60,507 nt of DNA, from assembly GCA_021371855.1 (NCBI GenBank), contig JAJFVL010000059.1, positions 1 through 60,507 of the forward strand, written 5' to 3'. Below are positions 46,170 to 55,471 of this stretch, in pieces; the first letter of the stretch is position 1, and each line of letters begins with the position of its first letter. Position numbers and translations under genes: made by a program. Under the pieces are notes generated by a model, which was not told where the DNA came from, did not search any database, and saw nothing but the letters and a program-made list of their open reading frames with translations. This DNA comes from Bacteroidales bacterium. Lineage in GTDB: Bacteria > Bacteroidota > Bacteroidia > Bacteroidales > VadinHA17.

Positions 46170-47963
46170 ATGACTGCTGATAATAAATTCAAATCAATTC
46201 TTACTTTACTTCCTGACCGACCGGGAGTTTATCAGTTTGTCGATTCTGCAGGAACGATCCTGTACATCGGAAAAGCAAAGAACCTGAAGAAAAGGGTGAC
46301 ATCGTATTTTTCAAAGAACCAGTCAGGAAAAACAAATGTACTTCTGAGAAAAGCAAGCGACATCCGTCATATTGTTGTAGATAATGAATCTGATGCATTA
46401 TTACTTGAGAACAACCTTATTAAAAAGCACCAGCCCAGATATAATATACTTTTAAAAGATGATAAAACATATCCCTGGATATGCATTAAAAAAGAACCGT
46501 TTCCGAGAGTATTCAGCACGAGGAATACTATAAAGGACGGATCAATCTATTTTGGTCCGTATACTTCAGGATTAATGGTTAAAACCCTGATCGACCTTAT
46601 CAGGCAGCTTTACAAGCTGAGAACATGCACCCTCCGCCTTACAATATCAAATATTGCTGCATGCAAATTCAAAGTTTGCCTTGAATTCCACCTGGGAAAC
46701 TGCAAAGCACCTTGCGTAGGTTTTCAGTCAGAACAGGAATACAATGAAAACCTGCAACAGATAAAGGAAATTCTCAGAGGAAATATTTCAACAGTAATGG
46801 ACCACCTGAATAAATTAATGACACAGTATTCGCGAGAGCTCAGATATGAGGAAGCCCAGGGTGTCAAAGATAAAATCGGAATTCTGGCAAATTTCAGAAG
46901 CAAATCAACTGTTGTAAGTAACAAAATCCTGAATGTCGATGTCTTTGCAATCACTCATGATATGGATACTGCTTATGTGAATTACTTAAAAGTTGTTCAA
47001 GGAGCTGTAATACAGACATATACAATTGAACTTAGAATAAGGATCGATGAAGAAAAGGAATCAATTCTTGGATTTGCCATAACCGAAATACGGCAACGGC
47101 TATCAGGCGATTCTCCTGAAATAATTGTGCCATTTAAGCCGGATATACAAATTGATAAAATAAAATATACTGTTCCAAAAGCCGGCGAGAAACTTAAACT
47201 TCTTGAACTTGCTGAGCGTAATGCCATATATTATAAGCTGGAGCAAAAGAAAAAACGAATGGAACATGCACCACAGGCAAGGACTGGAAAAAATCTGGAG
47301 AGACTGAAAAACGATCTTCATATGCCGGATGTTCCTTTTCATATAGAATGTTTTGACAATTCAAATATTATGGGAACCAATCCGGTTGCTGCTTGTGTTG
47401 TATTCCGGAACGCAAGACCAAGTAAAAAAGAATATCGTCATTTTAATATTAAAACAGTGACCGGACCTGATGACTTTTCATCAATGGAAGAAGTAATATT
47501 CAGGCGGTACAAAAGAATGATTGATGAAAAGCAAAGCCTTCCTCAGCTTATTGTTGTTGATGGAGGGAAGGGACAACTTTCTTCAGCGATGAAGAGCATC
47601 GACAAACTGGAATTGAGAGAAAAAATTACAGTGATCGGCATTGCCAAGAAACTGGAGGAAATTTATTTCCCTGGTGACAGTGTTCCGATTTACCTTGATA
47701 AAAATTCAATAAGTTTGAAAATTATTCAACAGTTAAGAAATGAAGCTCACAGGTTCGGAATAAATTTTCATCGCGACAAGCGTTCCTCTGAAATGATAAA
47801 ATCGGATCTTGATCTGATAAAAGGAATCGGACCCAGGACAAAAGAAATTTTATTGAAGAAATTAGAATCTGTTGAAAAAATTAAAAATACACCGTCCGAT
47901 GAGCTTGAAAAAATAATTGGTCACAAAAAAGCAGTCATATTATTGGAATATTTCAAAAAATAG
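46170..47963 (+). CDS. uvrC: Excinuclease ABC subunit UvrC
   Basis: Makes both incisions in nucleotide-excision repair. The 597-residue product has the GIY-YIG domain at about 12-95 (PGVYQFVDSAGTILYIGKAKNLKKRV), a UVR motif (about 200-235), the RNase H-like 5' nuclease part (IECFDNSNIMGTNPVA, VVDGGKGQL) and a C-terminal helix-hairpin-helix pair (LDLIKGIGPRTKEILL). Base composition is visibly higher in GC than the 36-44 kb run. It follows ade by 14 bases. Confidence 0.97.
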   Translation: MTADNKFKSILTLLPDRPGVYQFVDSAGTILYIGKAKNLKKRVTSYFSKNQSGKTNVLLRKASDIRHIVVDNESDALLLENNLIKKHQPRYNILLKDDKTYPWICIKKEPFPRVFSTRNTIKDGSIYFGPYTSGLMVKTLIDLIRQLYKLRTCTLRLTISNIAACKFKVCLEFHLGNCKAPCVGFQSEQEYNENLQQIKEILRGNISTVMDHLNKLMTQYSRELRYEEAQGVKDKIGILANFRSKSTVVSNKILNVDVFAITHDMDTAYVNYLKVVQGAVIQTYTIELRIRIDEEKESILGFAITEIRQRLSGDSPEIIVPFKPDIQIDKIKYTVPKAGEKLKLLELAERNAIYYKLEQKKKRMEHAPQARTGKNLERLKNDLHMPDVPFHIECFDNSNIMGTNPVAACVVFRNARPSKKEYRHFNIKTVTGPDDFSSMEEVIFRRYKRMIDEKQSLPQLIVVDGGKGQLSSAMKSIDKLELREKITVIGIAKKLEEIYFPGDSVPIYLDKNSISLKIIQQLRNEAHRFGINFHRDKRSSEMIKSDLDLIKGIGPRTKEILLKKLESVEKIKNTPSDELEKIIGHKKAVILLEYFKK

Positions 47964-47968
47964 CTCTG

Positions 47969-47984
47969 GTTTCCACGTGGAACA
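47969..47984. promoter_or_regulatory. parS-like site 2 (ParB binding site candidate)
   Basis: The bases gtttccacgtggaaca match parS site 1 at 14 of 16 positions, the first two differing. Both sites share the 19-base string from ttccacgtgg through aacattttt. It begins five bases after the uvrC stop. The full symmetry is shorter (12 bp), which weakens a pure hairpin-terminator explanation compared with site 1. Confidence 0.55.
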
Positions 47985-48165
47985 TTTTTCTAATTTAGCA
48001 AGTTAAATATCTTATATTAAGAAATATAAGTCCTATTATCTGATCTGTTAAGTCAACGAGAATTGAATATTTTCAGTGAAACAACCAGAGGGTCGTGAAT
48101 TTTAAAAACTGGAATGATAAACTTTGAATCAATTTTGTGTTTCTATTTCAGACGAGGGCGAGGCT

Positions 48166-48780
48166 TTATACCTCGCCCAATTCAGATAAAGCTTTTTTGA
48201 CATCTTGAAAGATTTCCTGTGAACCAAAAGTAGCAAGACCTTTCATTCCGATTTCTTCTGCAACAGTGACATTGATCTCGATATCGTCAATATAAAGACA
48301 CTCCTCTGGCTTAAGAGAGTAGTTTTTAAGTAGAATTTCATAAATCCTTTTATCAGGCTTTGAGAACTTCACTTCAGAAGAGATTATCCCTCCGTCGAAA
48401 TATTTGAAAAAGAAATATCCGTTTTTGATCTCTTCAAAAATATCAATTGGGAAGTTGGAAAGGTAATATAGTCTGAAACCCTGTTTTTTTAACCCAGGAA
48501 GGAGTTTTGCGTTAAGGTCAAGGGGAAACATCAATTCTGTACGTAATTTGAAAATATGGGCTATTTCTTCCCTTTTAAGTGACGATTTTGAAGCAATGGC
48601 ATCTATTGCTTCAGATGTGTTAATTTCTCCGTTATCCAGCATCAGCCATTCTTTGCTGCTAAAAATATCAGCAAGAATTTTAGTTATAAGGTTTTCAGGA
48701 TAATTTTTCTTTTTAAAATATTCTGATGGCCTGAAGCTTATGAGCACATTCCCAAGATCAAAGATAATATTCTTAATCAT
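48166..48780 (-). CDS. HAD family hydrolase (phosphatase-like)
   Basis: A 204-residue HAD subfamily IA protein. The nucleophile motif is in an altered form: IIFDLGNVL (Asp-x-Gly-Asn instead of Asp-x-Asp), as in the YihX/epoxide-hydrolase-like branch. Motif II lies in YYLSNFP, the Lys in VKFSKPDKRIYE, and motif IV in CLYIDDIEINV. It may dephosphorylate a sugar phosphate; its neighbour, one base away, is phosphofructokinase, but the substrate is unknown. The stop codon lies in the loop of an 8-bp hairpin (48156-48178). Confidence 0.85.
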   Translation of the reverse strand: MIKNIIFDLGNVLISFRPSEYFKKKNYPENLITKILADIFSSKEWLMLDNGEINTSEAIDAIASKSSLKREEIAHIFKLRTELMFPLDLNAKLLPGLKKQGFRLYYLSNFPIDIFEEIKNGYFFFKYFDGGIISSEVKFSKPDKRIYEILLKNYSLKPEECLYIDDIEINVTVAEEIGMKGLATFGSQEIFQDVKKALSELGEV

Positions 48781-48781
48781 A

Positions 48782-50107
48782 TCAGGAGTTCTTCATGCTT
48801 ATTGGCTGGCCTGTCGCTTCAAGAACATTCCACCACAATTCGCCTTCAACATCAATTTTTTTGCGTTTCGCAACGGCCATTGGAATTGGAATAAGTGTGA
48901 ACAGGTTATTCCAGAAACCTACTACAAAATCAGTTTTTCCGGCCAGAGCGGCATGAACAGCATTCTGGGCAAGAAGACTGCAGAATTTACTGTCGTTTGC
49001 GTTGGCAGGAGCGCTTCTGATGATATAACTTGGGTCGATGTATTTAATTGAATGAGGGAAGTCTGTCTTTTTAAATTCTTCGGATATTTTATCTTTCAGG
49101 AAAACACCAATGTCTTTGTGTAATATATTTCCTGAAGCATCTATATTATTTTCTGATTCTTTAAAAAATTCCTGGCCGGCTCCTTCAGCAACGACAACTA
49201 CGGCATGGTGCCTCGCTTCAAGCCGTTTTCTGAGAACATGAAGAAATCCTCGCTGGCCGTCGAGATCAAATGTTATTTCAGGGATTAGAACAAAATTCAC
49301 CTCCTGGATCGACAAAGCGGCACTTGCAGCAATAAATCCCGAATCACGTCCCATAAGTTTAATGAGAGCTATCCCGTTAAAAGCTCCTGATGCCTCATTA
49401 TGTGCATTCCTGATTATGTCGTTGGCAATAGAAAAAGCTGTTTCAAAGCCAAAGGATTTCTGAATAAGGTCAATATCGTTATCTATCGTTTTCGGAATAC
49501 CGGCTACAGAGATTTTTAAATTCCTCTTTTTAATTTCCTCATGTATTGCATGAGCTCCACGCAATGTTCCGTCACCTCCGATACAAAAAAGGACATTGAT
49601 GTTCATAATCTCAAGTGTATCAACCATTTTTTCAACATCCTGATCTCCCCTGGATGATCCCAGAAATGTCCCGCCAGTAAGATGAATACCTCTGACCATG
49701 GACGGAGTAAGCTCAACAACAGAATGGTTATATTTTGGAATTAATCCTTCATATCCATATTTAATACCCAGGATCCGGCTGATACCGTATCTGTAATAAA
49801 GTTCATTGACAAGGCTGCGTATAACATTGTTTAGTCCGGGGCATAACCCACCGCAGGTTACAATCGCGACTTTTGTTTTTGCGGGTTCAAAAAAGATATT
49901 TTCTCTGGGCCCTGCTTTTTCAAATGATACGGGGACCTCTCCGGTATCTTTACATTTATTGAAATTTTCGATGGATGCATCGTAGAGGATCCTCTCTTTG
50001 TCATCTATAAATTTATAAACAAGATTTTCTACCCGCTGATTATGTTTCAGAGGGGACACCACACCTCCTTTTCCAAGAGAGGTAACCTGAAAATCCTCGT
50101 ATTTCAT
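48782..50107 (-). CDS. pfkA: ATP-dependent 6-phosphofructokinase
   Basis: Phosphorylates fructose 6-phosphate in glycolysis. The 441-residue product has VTCGGLCPGLNNVIRSLV, GGTFLGSSRG, IGGDGTLRGA (177-186) and IPKTIDNDID (204-213). Gly after GGD indicates ATP rather than pyrophosphate use, whereas Lys in PKTIDND is the residue of the PPi-type enzymes. This mixture is known in the long ATP-dependent group of plants, trypanosomatids and spirochaetes, so ATP use is likely. The extra N-terminal 80 residues fit that group too. Confidence 0.9.
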   Translation of the reverse strand: MKYEDFQVTSLGKGGVVSPLKHNQRVENLVYKFIDDKERILYDASIENFNKCKDTGEVPVSFEKAGPRENIFFEPAKTKVAIVTCGGLCPGLNNVIRSLVNELYYRYGISRILGIKYGYEGLIPKYNHSVVELTPSMVRGIHLTGGTFLGSSRGDQDVEKMVDTLEIMNINVLFCIGGDGTLRGAHAIHEEIKKRNLKISVAGIPKTIDNDIDLIQKSFGFETAFSIANDIIRNAHNEASGAFNGIALIKLMGRDSGFIAASAALSIQEVNFVLIPEITFDLDGQRGFLHVLRKRLEARHHAVVVVAEGAGQEFFKESENNIDASGNILHKDIGVFLKDKISEEFKKTDFPHSIKYIDPSYIIRSAPANANDSKFCSLLAQNAVHAALAGKTDFVVGFWNNLFTLIPIPMAVAKRKKIDVEGELWWNVLEATGQPISMKNS

Positions 50108-50171
50108 CTTTTATTGATTTGTAAAAAATTAAATATAACTATCATGGAAACAATCCTGTTTTCATATAGTT

Positions 50172-50179
50172 CAAATTTA
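50172..50179 (-). promoter_or_regulatory. Candidate -7 promoter element for pfkA
   Basis: The minus strand reads TAAATTTG, matching TAnnTTTG, 64 bases before the pfkA ATG. No -33 element at the usual distance was seen. Confidence 0.3.
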
Positions 50180-50212
50180 GATAAATTTTTGATTGATGTA
50201 AAATGATAAGAA

Positions 50213-50410
50213 TCAGATGATCTGCTTAATTCTTCCTACCAGACCATTTTCCAACCTTACTTTAATTCCATGAGGATGATTGGGAGAAGTAGTCAGAACT
50301 TCTTGTACTCTTCCCTCAGTGAGACGGCCTGTACGTTTATCTTCAGTTAATTCCACCTTAACTTCAATACCTGCCTTTACATCAGCTCTTCGCGTTCCTT
50401 CCGTTACCAT
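50213..50410 (-). CDS. YwbE family small protein (DUF2196)
   Basis: A 65-residue basic-to-neutral protein with the YwbE pattern: TRRADVKAGIEVKVELTEDK, RTGRLTEGRVQEVLTTS and HPHGIKVRLENGLVGRIKQI. The family is widespread and its function is unknown; the short beta-rich KOW-like fold suggests nucleic-acid contact, which is inference. It stands alone, 105 bases upstream of pfkA. Confidence 0.85.
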   Translation of the reverse strand: MVTEGTRRADVKAGIEVKVELTEDKRTGRLTEGRVQEVLTTSPNHPHGIKVRLENGLVGRIKQII

Positions 50411-50574
50411 ATTATTTCTGACCTGTCTTTGCTAAAACAATTTGAAAATAGAAATATTAAATCATACTGCAATAATAAAAAAAACTATAAGACAAAACAG
50501 TGAGTGTGCTATGATTTTACTAACATTTAAGGATTTTTAATAAACATTTTGTTTTATGAGGAGATAAATACATA

Positions 50575-51477
50575 TTACCAAGCCGTTCCTTTTACTTTCA
50601 TTCTAAGACGATAAAGTCCTTTGCTGGCTGTAATAAATAGACTTTTCATATCAGAACCGCCAAAACAAACATTTGCGGTCCATTTCTCAGGGACCGGGAT
50701 ATTCCCGATTTTTTTACCATTCCTGTCAAAAATTGTAACTCCATCACCGGTAAGGTAAAGATTCCCCCTGGTATCTGTTGTCATTCCATCGGATCCCATT
50801 TCGCAAAAGAGAGTTTTGTTGCTCAGACTGCCATCCTTGTTAATTGTATATGACCATGTCTTTTTTCCTTTGAGATCTGCTACATAAAGAACTTTACCAT
50901 CAGGAGAACCTGTTATGCCATTTGGTGTAAGAAGATCGTCAATTACCCTTGTCAATGTTTTGTGGTCAGGGGCAAGATAATATACTCCCTGACAATCTTG
51001 CTCCATAGAGGTACGTTTCCACCATGTTCTTTGATAGTATGGGTCGGTAAAATAAATTCCTCCATTTTTGGCCAACCACAGGTCATTTGGTCCGTTAATA
51101 AGTTTGCCCTGGTATTTTGATAGAATAATATTAACGCTTTTATCCGGGGCTATGCACCAGAGCTCGTTTTTTTCATCAGCGCAGGCCCAGAGAAAACCTT
51201 TATTATCAAAAGCAAGCCCATTTGAACGTCCACACGGCTGCATAAAGGTTGAGAGTTCACCGGAAACACCCCATACCAATATCCTGTCGTTCGGCTGATC
51301 AGTGAAAAAGACATTTCCATTTTTGTCAGGGGAGGGGCCTTCAGTAAAAAGGAACCCGTCAGCCAGCTTTTCGAGTTCTGCTCCGGTTTGTATTATCGCA
51401 TTTTTACCAGCTTTTTGAGTAAAAGCTAAACCAATGAATATCAATGGTAATGCGATAAATAGTTTATTATACTTCAT
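50575..51477 (-). CDS. SMP-30/gluconolactonase-like exported protein
   Basis: The 300-residue product has an N-terminal signal peptide (about 1-22) and a six-bladed propeller of the SMP-30/LRE family (LADGFLFTEGPSPDKNGNVFFTD, GRSNGLAFDNKGFLWACADE, INGPNDLWLAKNGGIYFTDP, TPNGITGSPDGKVLYVAD). The metal-site Glu, Asn and Asp are visible in these blocks. Family members hydrolyse sugar lactones. It is last in a minus-strand run, 39 bases after the aldo/keto reductase gene; a sugar-oxidation role is plausible but not shown. Confidence 0.88.
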   Translation of the reverse strand: MKYNKLFIALPLIFIGLAFTQKAGKNAIIQTGAELEKLADGFLFTEGPSPDKNGNVFFTDQPNDRILVWGVSGELSTFMQPCGRSNGLAFDNKGFLWACADEKNELWCIAPDKSVNIILSKYQGKLINGPNDLWLAKNGGIYFTDPYYQRTWWKRTSMEQDCQGVYYLAPDHKTLTRVIDDLLTPNGITGSPDGKVLYVADLKGKKTWSYTINKDGSLSNKTLFCEMGSDGMTTDTRGNLYLTGDGVTIFDRNGKKIGNIPVPEKWTANVCFGGSDMKSLFITASKGLYRLRMKVKGTAW

Positions 51478-51516
51478 AGGGTGTTTATGGTAAATGAATA
51501 CAGTATAAGAACAACA

Positions 51517-52434
51517 TTATTTTTTAACCAAAACAGTGTTTTTAATTCTTCCGATATAATTATCAATCTGCCCGGGCAGTTCAAATCCCACTATAATCAT
51601 ATCAACAGTCCCCAACCCGAGAACATATTTCAACGATTCATCAATTTTCTCAGGACTGTTTCTGAATTTTCCGTTGCCAATCAGTTTCATACCAATAATT
51701 CCCTTCCCTTTTTTATGTAGTTTTTCAATTACAGGGATTACCAGGGAAGGGTCATTTTTATCCATAGCCTCTCCATAAGGATTGATGCGGACATGTACAA
51801 CATCGACCCATGAGCAATCAACGCATGCTTCCATTGCTTCAAGAGAATGGACCGAAACGCCATGCGCACGTATTATTTTTCGGGCTTTCAGATTCTCAAG
51901 GATGTCCATCTGCCTTTTCTGTTTTTCAGTCCACCTGGGATCGGTCATGCAATGGATCTGGACAATATCCAGATAATCTGTATTGAGTTCCCTGCGGAAA
52001 CGGTCAACAACAATATCAGCATCAGGACGATCAGGTTCCGGAATGCCTCCTTCCCCCAACCAGATTTTTGAGCTCAGAGTATAGGTTTCCCTGGCGATGC
52101 CTTTAAGAGCTGCAGCTGTATAAGGATGAGTCCCATAACTATCGGCACAATCAAAAAACCGGATTCCTTTTTCATATGCCTGACGGATAAGCGATTCGGC
52201 AACTCCTGCTCTTGTTATATTGGAGGAGCGGTTATAACCGCTGAAACCGGTTCCCATTCCGAGAAGAGTGGTTTTTATTCCCGACTTGCCGAGCCTGACA
52301 ATCCGAAAAGGATCAGCAGGCGATGCTGATGAACTACCGGGTGAAGCAAGTGTTACTTCCCCAAGTAACACTGAGCCTGCGCCAACTGTCAGATTCGTAA
52401 CAAACTGTCTTCTGGTAAGATTTCTTTTTGCCAT
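51517..52434 (-). CDS. Tat-exported aldo/keto reductase
   Basis: A twin-arginine signal (LTRRQFVTNLTVGAG) opens the 305-residue product. The AKR barrel has the catalytic tetrad in sequence: Asp and Tyr in FFDCADSYGTHP, Lys in LSSKIW, His in IVQIHC. Tat export fits a folded, NADP(H)-bound enzyme, although a periplasmic nicotinamide-dependent reductase would need cofactor trapping; similar Tat-AKR lipid or sugar enzymes are common in Bacteroidota. It lies 11 bases after the CocE-type hydrolase. Confidence 0.88.
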   Translation of the reverse strand: MAKRNLTRRQFVTNLTVGAGSVLLGEVTLASPGSSSASPADPFRIVRLGKSGIKTTLLGMGTGFSGYNRSSNITRAGVAESLIRQAYEKGIRFFDCADSYGTHPYTAAALKGIARETYTLSSKIWLGEGGIPEPDRPDADIVVDRFRRELNTDYLDIVQIHCMTDPRWTEKQKRQMDILENLKARKIIRAHGVSVHSLEAMEACVDCSWVDVVHVRINPYGEAMDKNDPSLVIPVIEKLHKKGKGIIGMKLIGNGKFRNSPEKIDESLKYVLGLGTVDMIIVGFELPGQIDNYIGRIKNTVLVKK

Positions 52435-52445
52435 ATTAGTGCATA

Positions 52446-54425
52446 TTACTGTAAAACAGTGACTTTTAAATGCGAAGGATGATCAATATCGTGATAAATT
52501 CTATGAGTAGCTTTCTGGAAATCACTTTCTGAGCATTTATAAATATCAACAAATTTCTGGGGATTTCTGTCGACGAGAGGGAACCATGAATTTTGAACCT
52601 GTATCATAATACGATGCCCCTTTTTAAAGGTGTGAGCAACATCGGGGATGTCATATTTGACTTCTGTAATTCTTCCCTGAACAAAAGGCTCCGGTTTTTC
52701 AAAATTGTTACGGTATTTTCCTCTGAAAACTTCTCCACGGACAAGCATCTGATAACCACCCAGAGGAACTTTTATGCTGGTATTTTCACCAGCTTTGGAA
52801 TCAGGAGGAAAGACATCAATCAGTTTCACGATATAATCAGCATCAGTTCCTGTTGTTGATACATAAAGATCAGCTGTCAGCGGACCGGTCAATGTGACAT
52901 CCTCTGTAAGGATATCTGTCTGATATACCATCACATCCGGTCTGGATGCCGCAAAGCGTTGATCATCTGTCATATACTCTGTTGTTCTGTTGGCATGGAT
53001 GCCTTCGGTATAGGGAACGGGCTTCATGGGATCTGAAATATATTCATCATAGCTTATGTCTGAAGGAGGGGAGGAAATTGAAATAGCTCCTTGTGAATAG
53101 AAATAGAGATTCTTTTCTGTGACATTTTTCGGAGGCCATGTTTCAAAATTCTTCCATTCATTTGAACCGGTGACAAAGATTGTAGCTTCAGGTATGGCAG
53201 GATTGCCTGCTCCTTTCAGATAATAATCAAAAAAGTTCTTTTCGAGAGCAATGAATTTTTCATTCGCATCAAGGCCCCAGTAGATATTTCCAAGATTATA
53301 TGCCTGACCCCAGGCCCATTGACTATGCGACCATGGCCCCATTACAATATAGTTTTTCAAAGATGGGGAATTCTGTGTTTCGATAGCCTTATATGTATTT
53401 AGTGCACCGTAAAGATCTTCTGCATCAAACCAACCGCCAACGGTTAAAACTGCAGGAGTGATGTTTGTAAGAAAAGGACGGGGATCGCGTGATTTCCAAA
53501 AATCATCATAATCCGGATGAGCAAAAGCATCGTTCCAGAATTTAATACTGTCGCCCAGATATTTTGGGGCTAAATTTTTAATAGCCCCGGATGACAGAAA
53601 AAACTCATAACAATCAGGAACGGGCAAACTGAAGGAAGGATTTTTTATCCTGGTCGGAGCTCTGTGCGGCTGCCCGTTTCTGTAATAGAAACTGAAACAA
53701 TCAAGAATGAAAAATGCACCGTTATGATGGAAATCGTCGCCTAAGAACCATGCCGTGACCGGAGCCTGAGGTGAAACGGCTTTTACCGCCGGATGAGAAT
53801 TTATCAGACCCATAGTGGAATAAAATCCGGGATATGAAATGCCGAATATCCCAACCTTTCCATTATTGTTCTTAACATTTTTGACAAGCCAGTCAACAGT
53901 ATCCCAGGTATCGGTAGTTTCATCGATATCCTTGTTACTCTTTTTTTCCTGAATGAAAGGACGAATATCCTCGTAATCTCCTTCACTCATAAATTTACCT
54001 CTGACATCCTGGAAAACAAGTATATATTCTCCCTCAGAATATCTGCTGTATACCTGCATAAATGAATTGAAGCTTTCCGGTCCGCCCGGCTCAATGTCGT
54101 AGGGTGTGCGGAGAAGCAGAACAGGATGCTGAACGGAATTGTTTTTAGGAGTATATACCGATGTAAAAAGTCTTACCCCGTCCCGCATGGTAATATATAC
54201 TTCCTGCTTGATATATTTTTTCCCCGGCATTTCAGGGCTTTTCACGGTTGCGGCAAAACTTTTCTCTGTCTTAATATCAGGGGATAGCCTTTGTTCCTTC
54301 TCCCTGATATTTGCATTCCTGTCAGGAGCTCCTTCAATTGGCCGGCCAACTGCAGCGAATATCATTAAAACAAGGAAGAAGGAGATGAATCCAACTGTTT
54401 TAAGGATTAAATATTTTGATTTCAT
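52446..54425 (-). CDS. CocE/NonD family alpha/beta hydrolase (S15-like)
   Basis: A 659-residue exported hydrolase with an N-terminal hydrophobic signal or anchor (about 8-27). The alpha/beta domain contains TMRDGVRLFTSVYTPK, VFQDVRGKFMSEGDYED, the nucleophile elbow GIFGISYPGFYS (Ser) and a helical cap. The C-terminal jelly-roll has EDVTLTGPLTADLYVSTTGTDADY and HRIMIQVQNSWFP. The family includes cocaine esterase, glutaryl-7-ACA acylase and X-Pro dipeptidyl peptidases. Substrate is unknown. It lies 24 bases after the thioesterase gene. Confidence 0.9.
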   Translation of the reverse strand: MKSKYLILKTVGFISFFLVLMIFAAVGRPIEGAPDRNANIREKEQRLSPDIKTEKSFAATVKSPEMPGKKYIKQEVYITMRDGVRLFTSVYTPKNNSVQHPVLLLRTPYDIEPGGPESFNSFMQVYSRYSEGEYILVFQDVRGKFMSEGDYEDIRPFIQEKKSNKDIDETTDTWDTVDWLVKNVKNNNGKVGIFGISYPGFYSTMGLINSHPAVKAVSPQAPVTAWFLGDDFHHNGAFFILDCFSFYYRNGQPHRAPTRIKNPSFSLPVPDCYEFFLSSGAIKNLAPKYLGDSIKFWNDAFAHPDYDDFWKSRDPRPFLTNITPAVLTVGGWFDAEDLYGALNTYKAIETQNSPSLKNYIVMGPWSHSQWAWGQAYNLGNIYWGLDANEKFIALEKNFFDYYLKGAGNPAIPEATIFVTGSNEWKNFETWPPKNVTEKNLYFYSQGAISISSPPSDISYDEYISDPMKPVPYTEGIHANRTTEYMTDDQRFAASRPDVMVYQTDILTEDVTLTGPLTADLYVSTTGTDADYIVKLIDVFPPDSKAGENTSIKVPLGGYQMLVRGEVFRGKYRNNFEKPEPFVQGRITEVKYDIPDVAHTFKKGHRIMIQVQNSWFPLVDRNPQKFVDIYKCSESDFQKATHRIYHDIDHPSHLKVTVLQ

Positions 54426-54449
54426 TTTGTATATAATTTTGATTCACAC

Positions 54450-54857
54450 TTATTCTAATCCCAGTTGGCTGAGAAGATCCCCTGGCCGTATTGGCCTGCC
54501 ATTTTTTGTTGCAATTGCTGTTACTTTGGAATTCACGATCAGCTTGTGGTCTGGTTGCCTGAAAATATCCTGCTCAAAAATTATTCGTACATTTCCTTCC
54601 CTTTGAATTTTAATACAAACGACAAATTTGTCAAGGCTCCTGAGAGGATATTTGTAGTCTATTTCAACTCTTGTAACAATAAGATCTATCCCTTCTTCGT
54701 GGAATTTTGAAAAGCTAATTCCTTTTGAAATAAGAAATTCATGTCGTGCGTGCTCAAGATAATGAAGGTAATTTGCGTTGTTTACAACACCCTGAATATC
54801 GCACTCATAATCTCTTACAGCAAACCCCGTACTGAAACTGTAGTTGGCTTCTGTCAT
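54450..54857 (-). CDS. Acyl-CoA thioesterase (YbgC/4HBT hot-dog family)
   Basis: The 135-residue product has the hot-dog pattern FAVRDYECDIQGVVNNANYLHYLEHARHEFL, with the D-x-Q-G-V-V-N-N-A-x-Y block of the 4-hydroxybenzoyl-CoA thioesterase class, and TRVEIDYKYPLRSLD. The usual catalytic Asp is at DIQG. It probably hydrolyses acyl-CoA in the cytoplasm and follows the CoA-binding gene by 18 bases. Confidence 0.9.
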   Translation of the reverse strand: MTEANYSFSTGFAVRDYECDIQGVVNNANYLHYLEHARHEFLISKGISFSKFHEEGIDLIVTRVEIDYKYPLRSLDKFVVCIKIQREGNVRIIFEQDIFRQPDHKLIVNSKVTAIATKNGRPIRPGDLLSQLGLE

Positions 54858-54875
54858 TGTGTTTTACGTGTAAAT

Positions 54876-55325
54876 TTATTTTGGGAAACGTCTGAAAAAT
54901 TTCTTCAATTTTAAATGAAATTTATGAATACTATGAGGTTTATAATGCATAAGAATACATTGCCCTGTGATATAATTTATGCCGGAATCTTCAAGCTCTT
55001 TTAGTGCATCTTTACTATCGGACATTTGCTGTATCCAGATCTGTTTTATCCCTTTTGCCTTTGCCTGCCTGATAATTCCGGTCGTCTGCTCTTTTTTTGT
55101 CATAATGATGAGACCTTTAACGGAGTCAGGTAATGCATTTATATCCGGGTATACTTTTACACCGTGTATCATGGATGCAAATGGATTTACAGGAATTATA
55201 TCCATTCCTTTTTCTTTCAGCTCCCTGAAGGCGGTGAAACCGAATTTTTTCGGATTTCTCGAAACTCCAACCATAGCGATGGGTTCCGATGCAAGAAATT
55301 CTTCAATTTGTCTTAATGAAACCAT
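54876..55325 (-). CDS. CoA-binding protein (YccU-like)
   Basis: The start is placed at 55325 (MVSLRQIEEFLASEPIAMVGVSRNPKKFG); an earlier in-frame ATG adds 19 residues with no resemblance to the family. The 149-residue product is a Rossmann-type CoA-binding domain (AMVGVSRNPKKFGF, VYPDINALPDSVKGLIIMT, IKQIWIQQM), ending with a basic tail. Members are cytoplasmic and of unknown reaction. It starts a five-gene minus-strand run through the SMP-30 gene. Confidence 0.85.
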   Translation of the reverse strand: MVSLRQIEEFLASEPIAMVGVSRNPKKFGFTAFRELKEKGMDIIPVNPFASMIHGVKVYPDINALPDSVKGLIIMTKKEQTTGIIRQAKAKGIKQIWIQQMSDSKDALKELEDSGINYITGQCILMHYKPHSIHKFHLKLKKFFRRFPK

Positions 55326-55471
55326 TTTTTTACGATTGAAATTATAAATTATGAATATAGTTTTGGCAACAATTTCAGCCAATAAGTATAAAGACTTAAA
55401 AATACAACAAAAAAGCCAACCGATATTTATTTTTATTTACTTGCTATGCAGATTAAGAAAAAATACTCATG

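Noticed and set aside
48156..48178. 8-bp GC-rich hairpin at the end of the HAD gene as a terminator
   Set aside because: No U-tract follows on either strand and the stop codon is in its loop, so it was not listed as a terminator.
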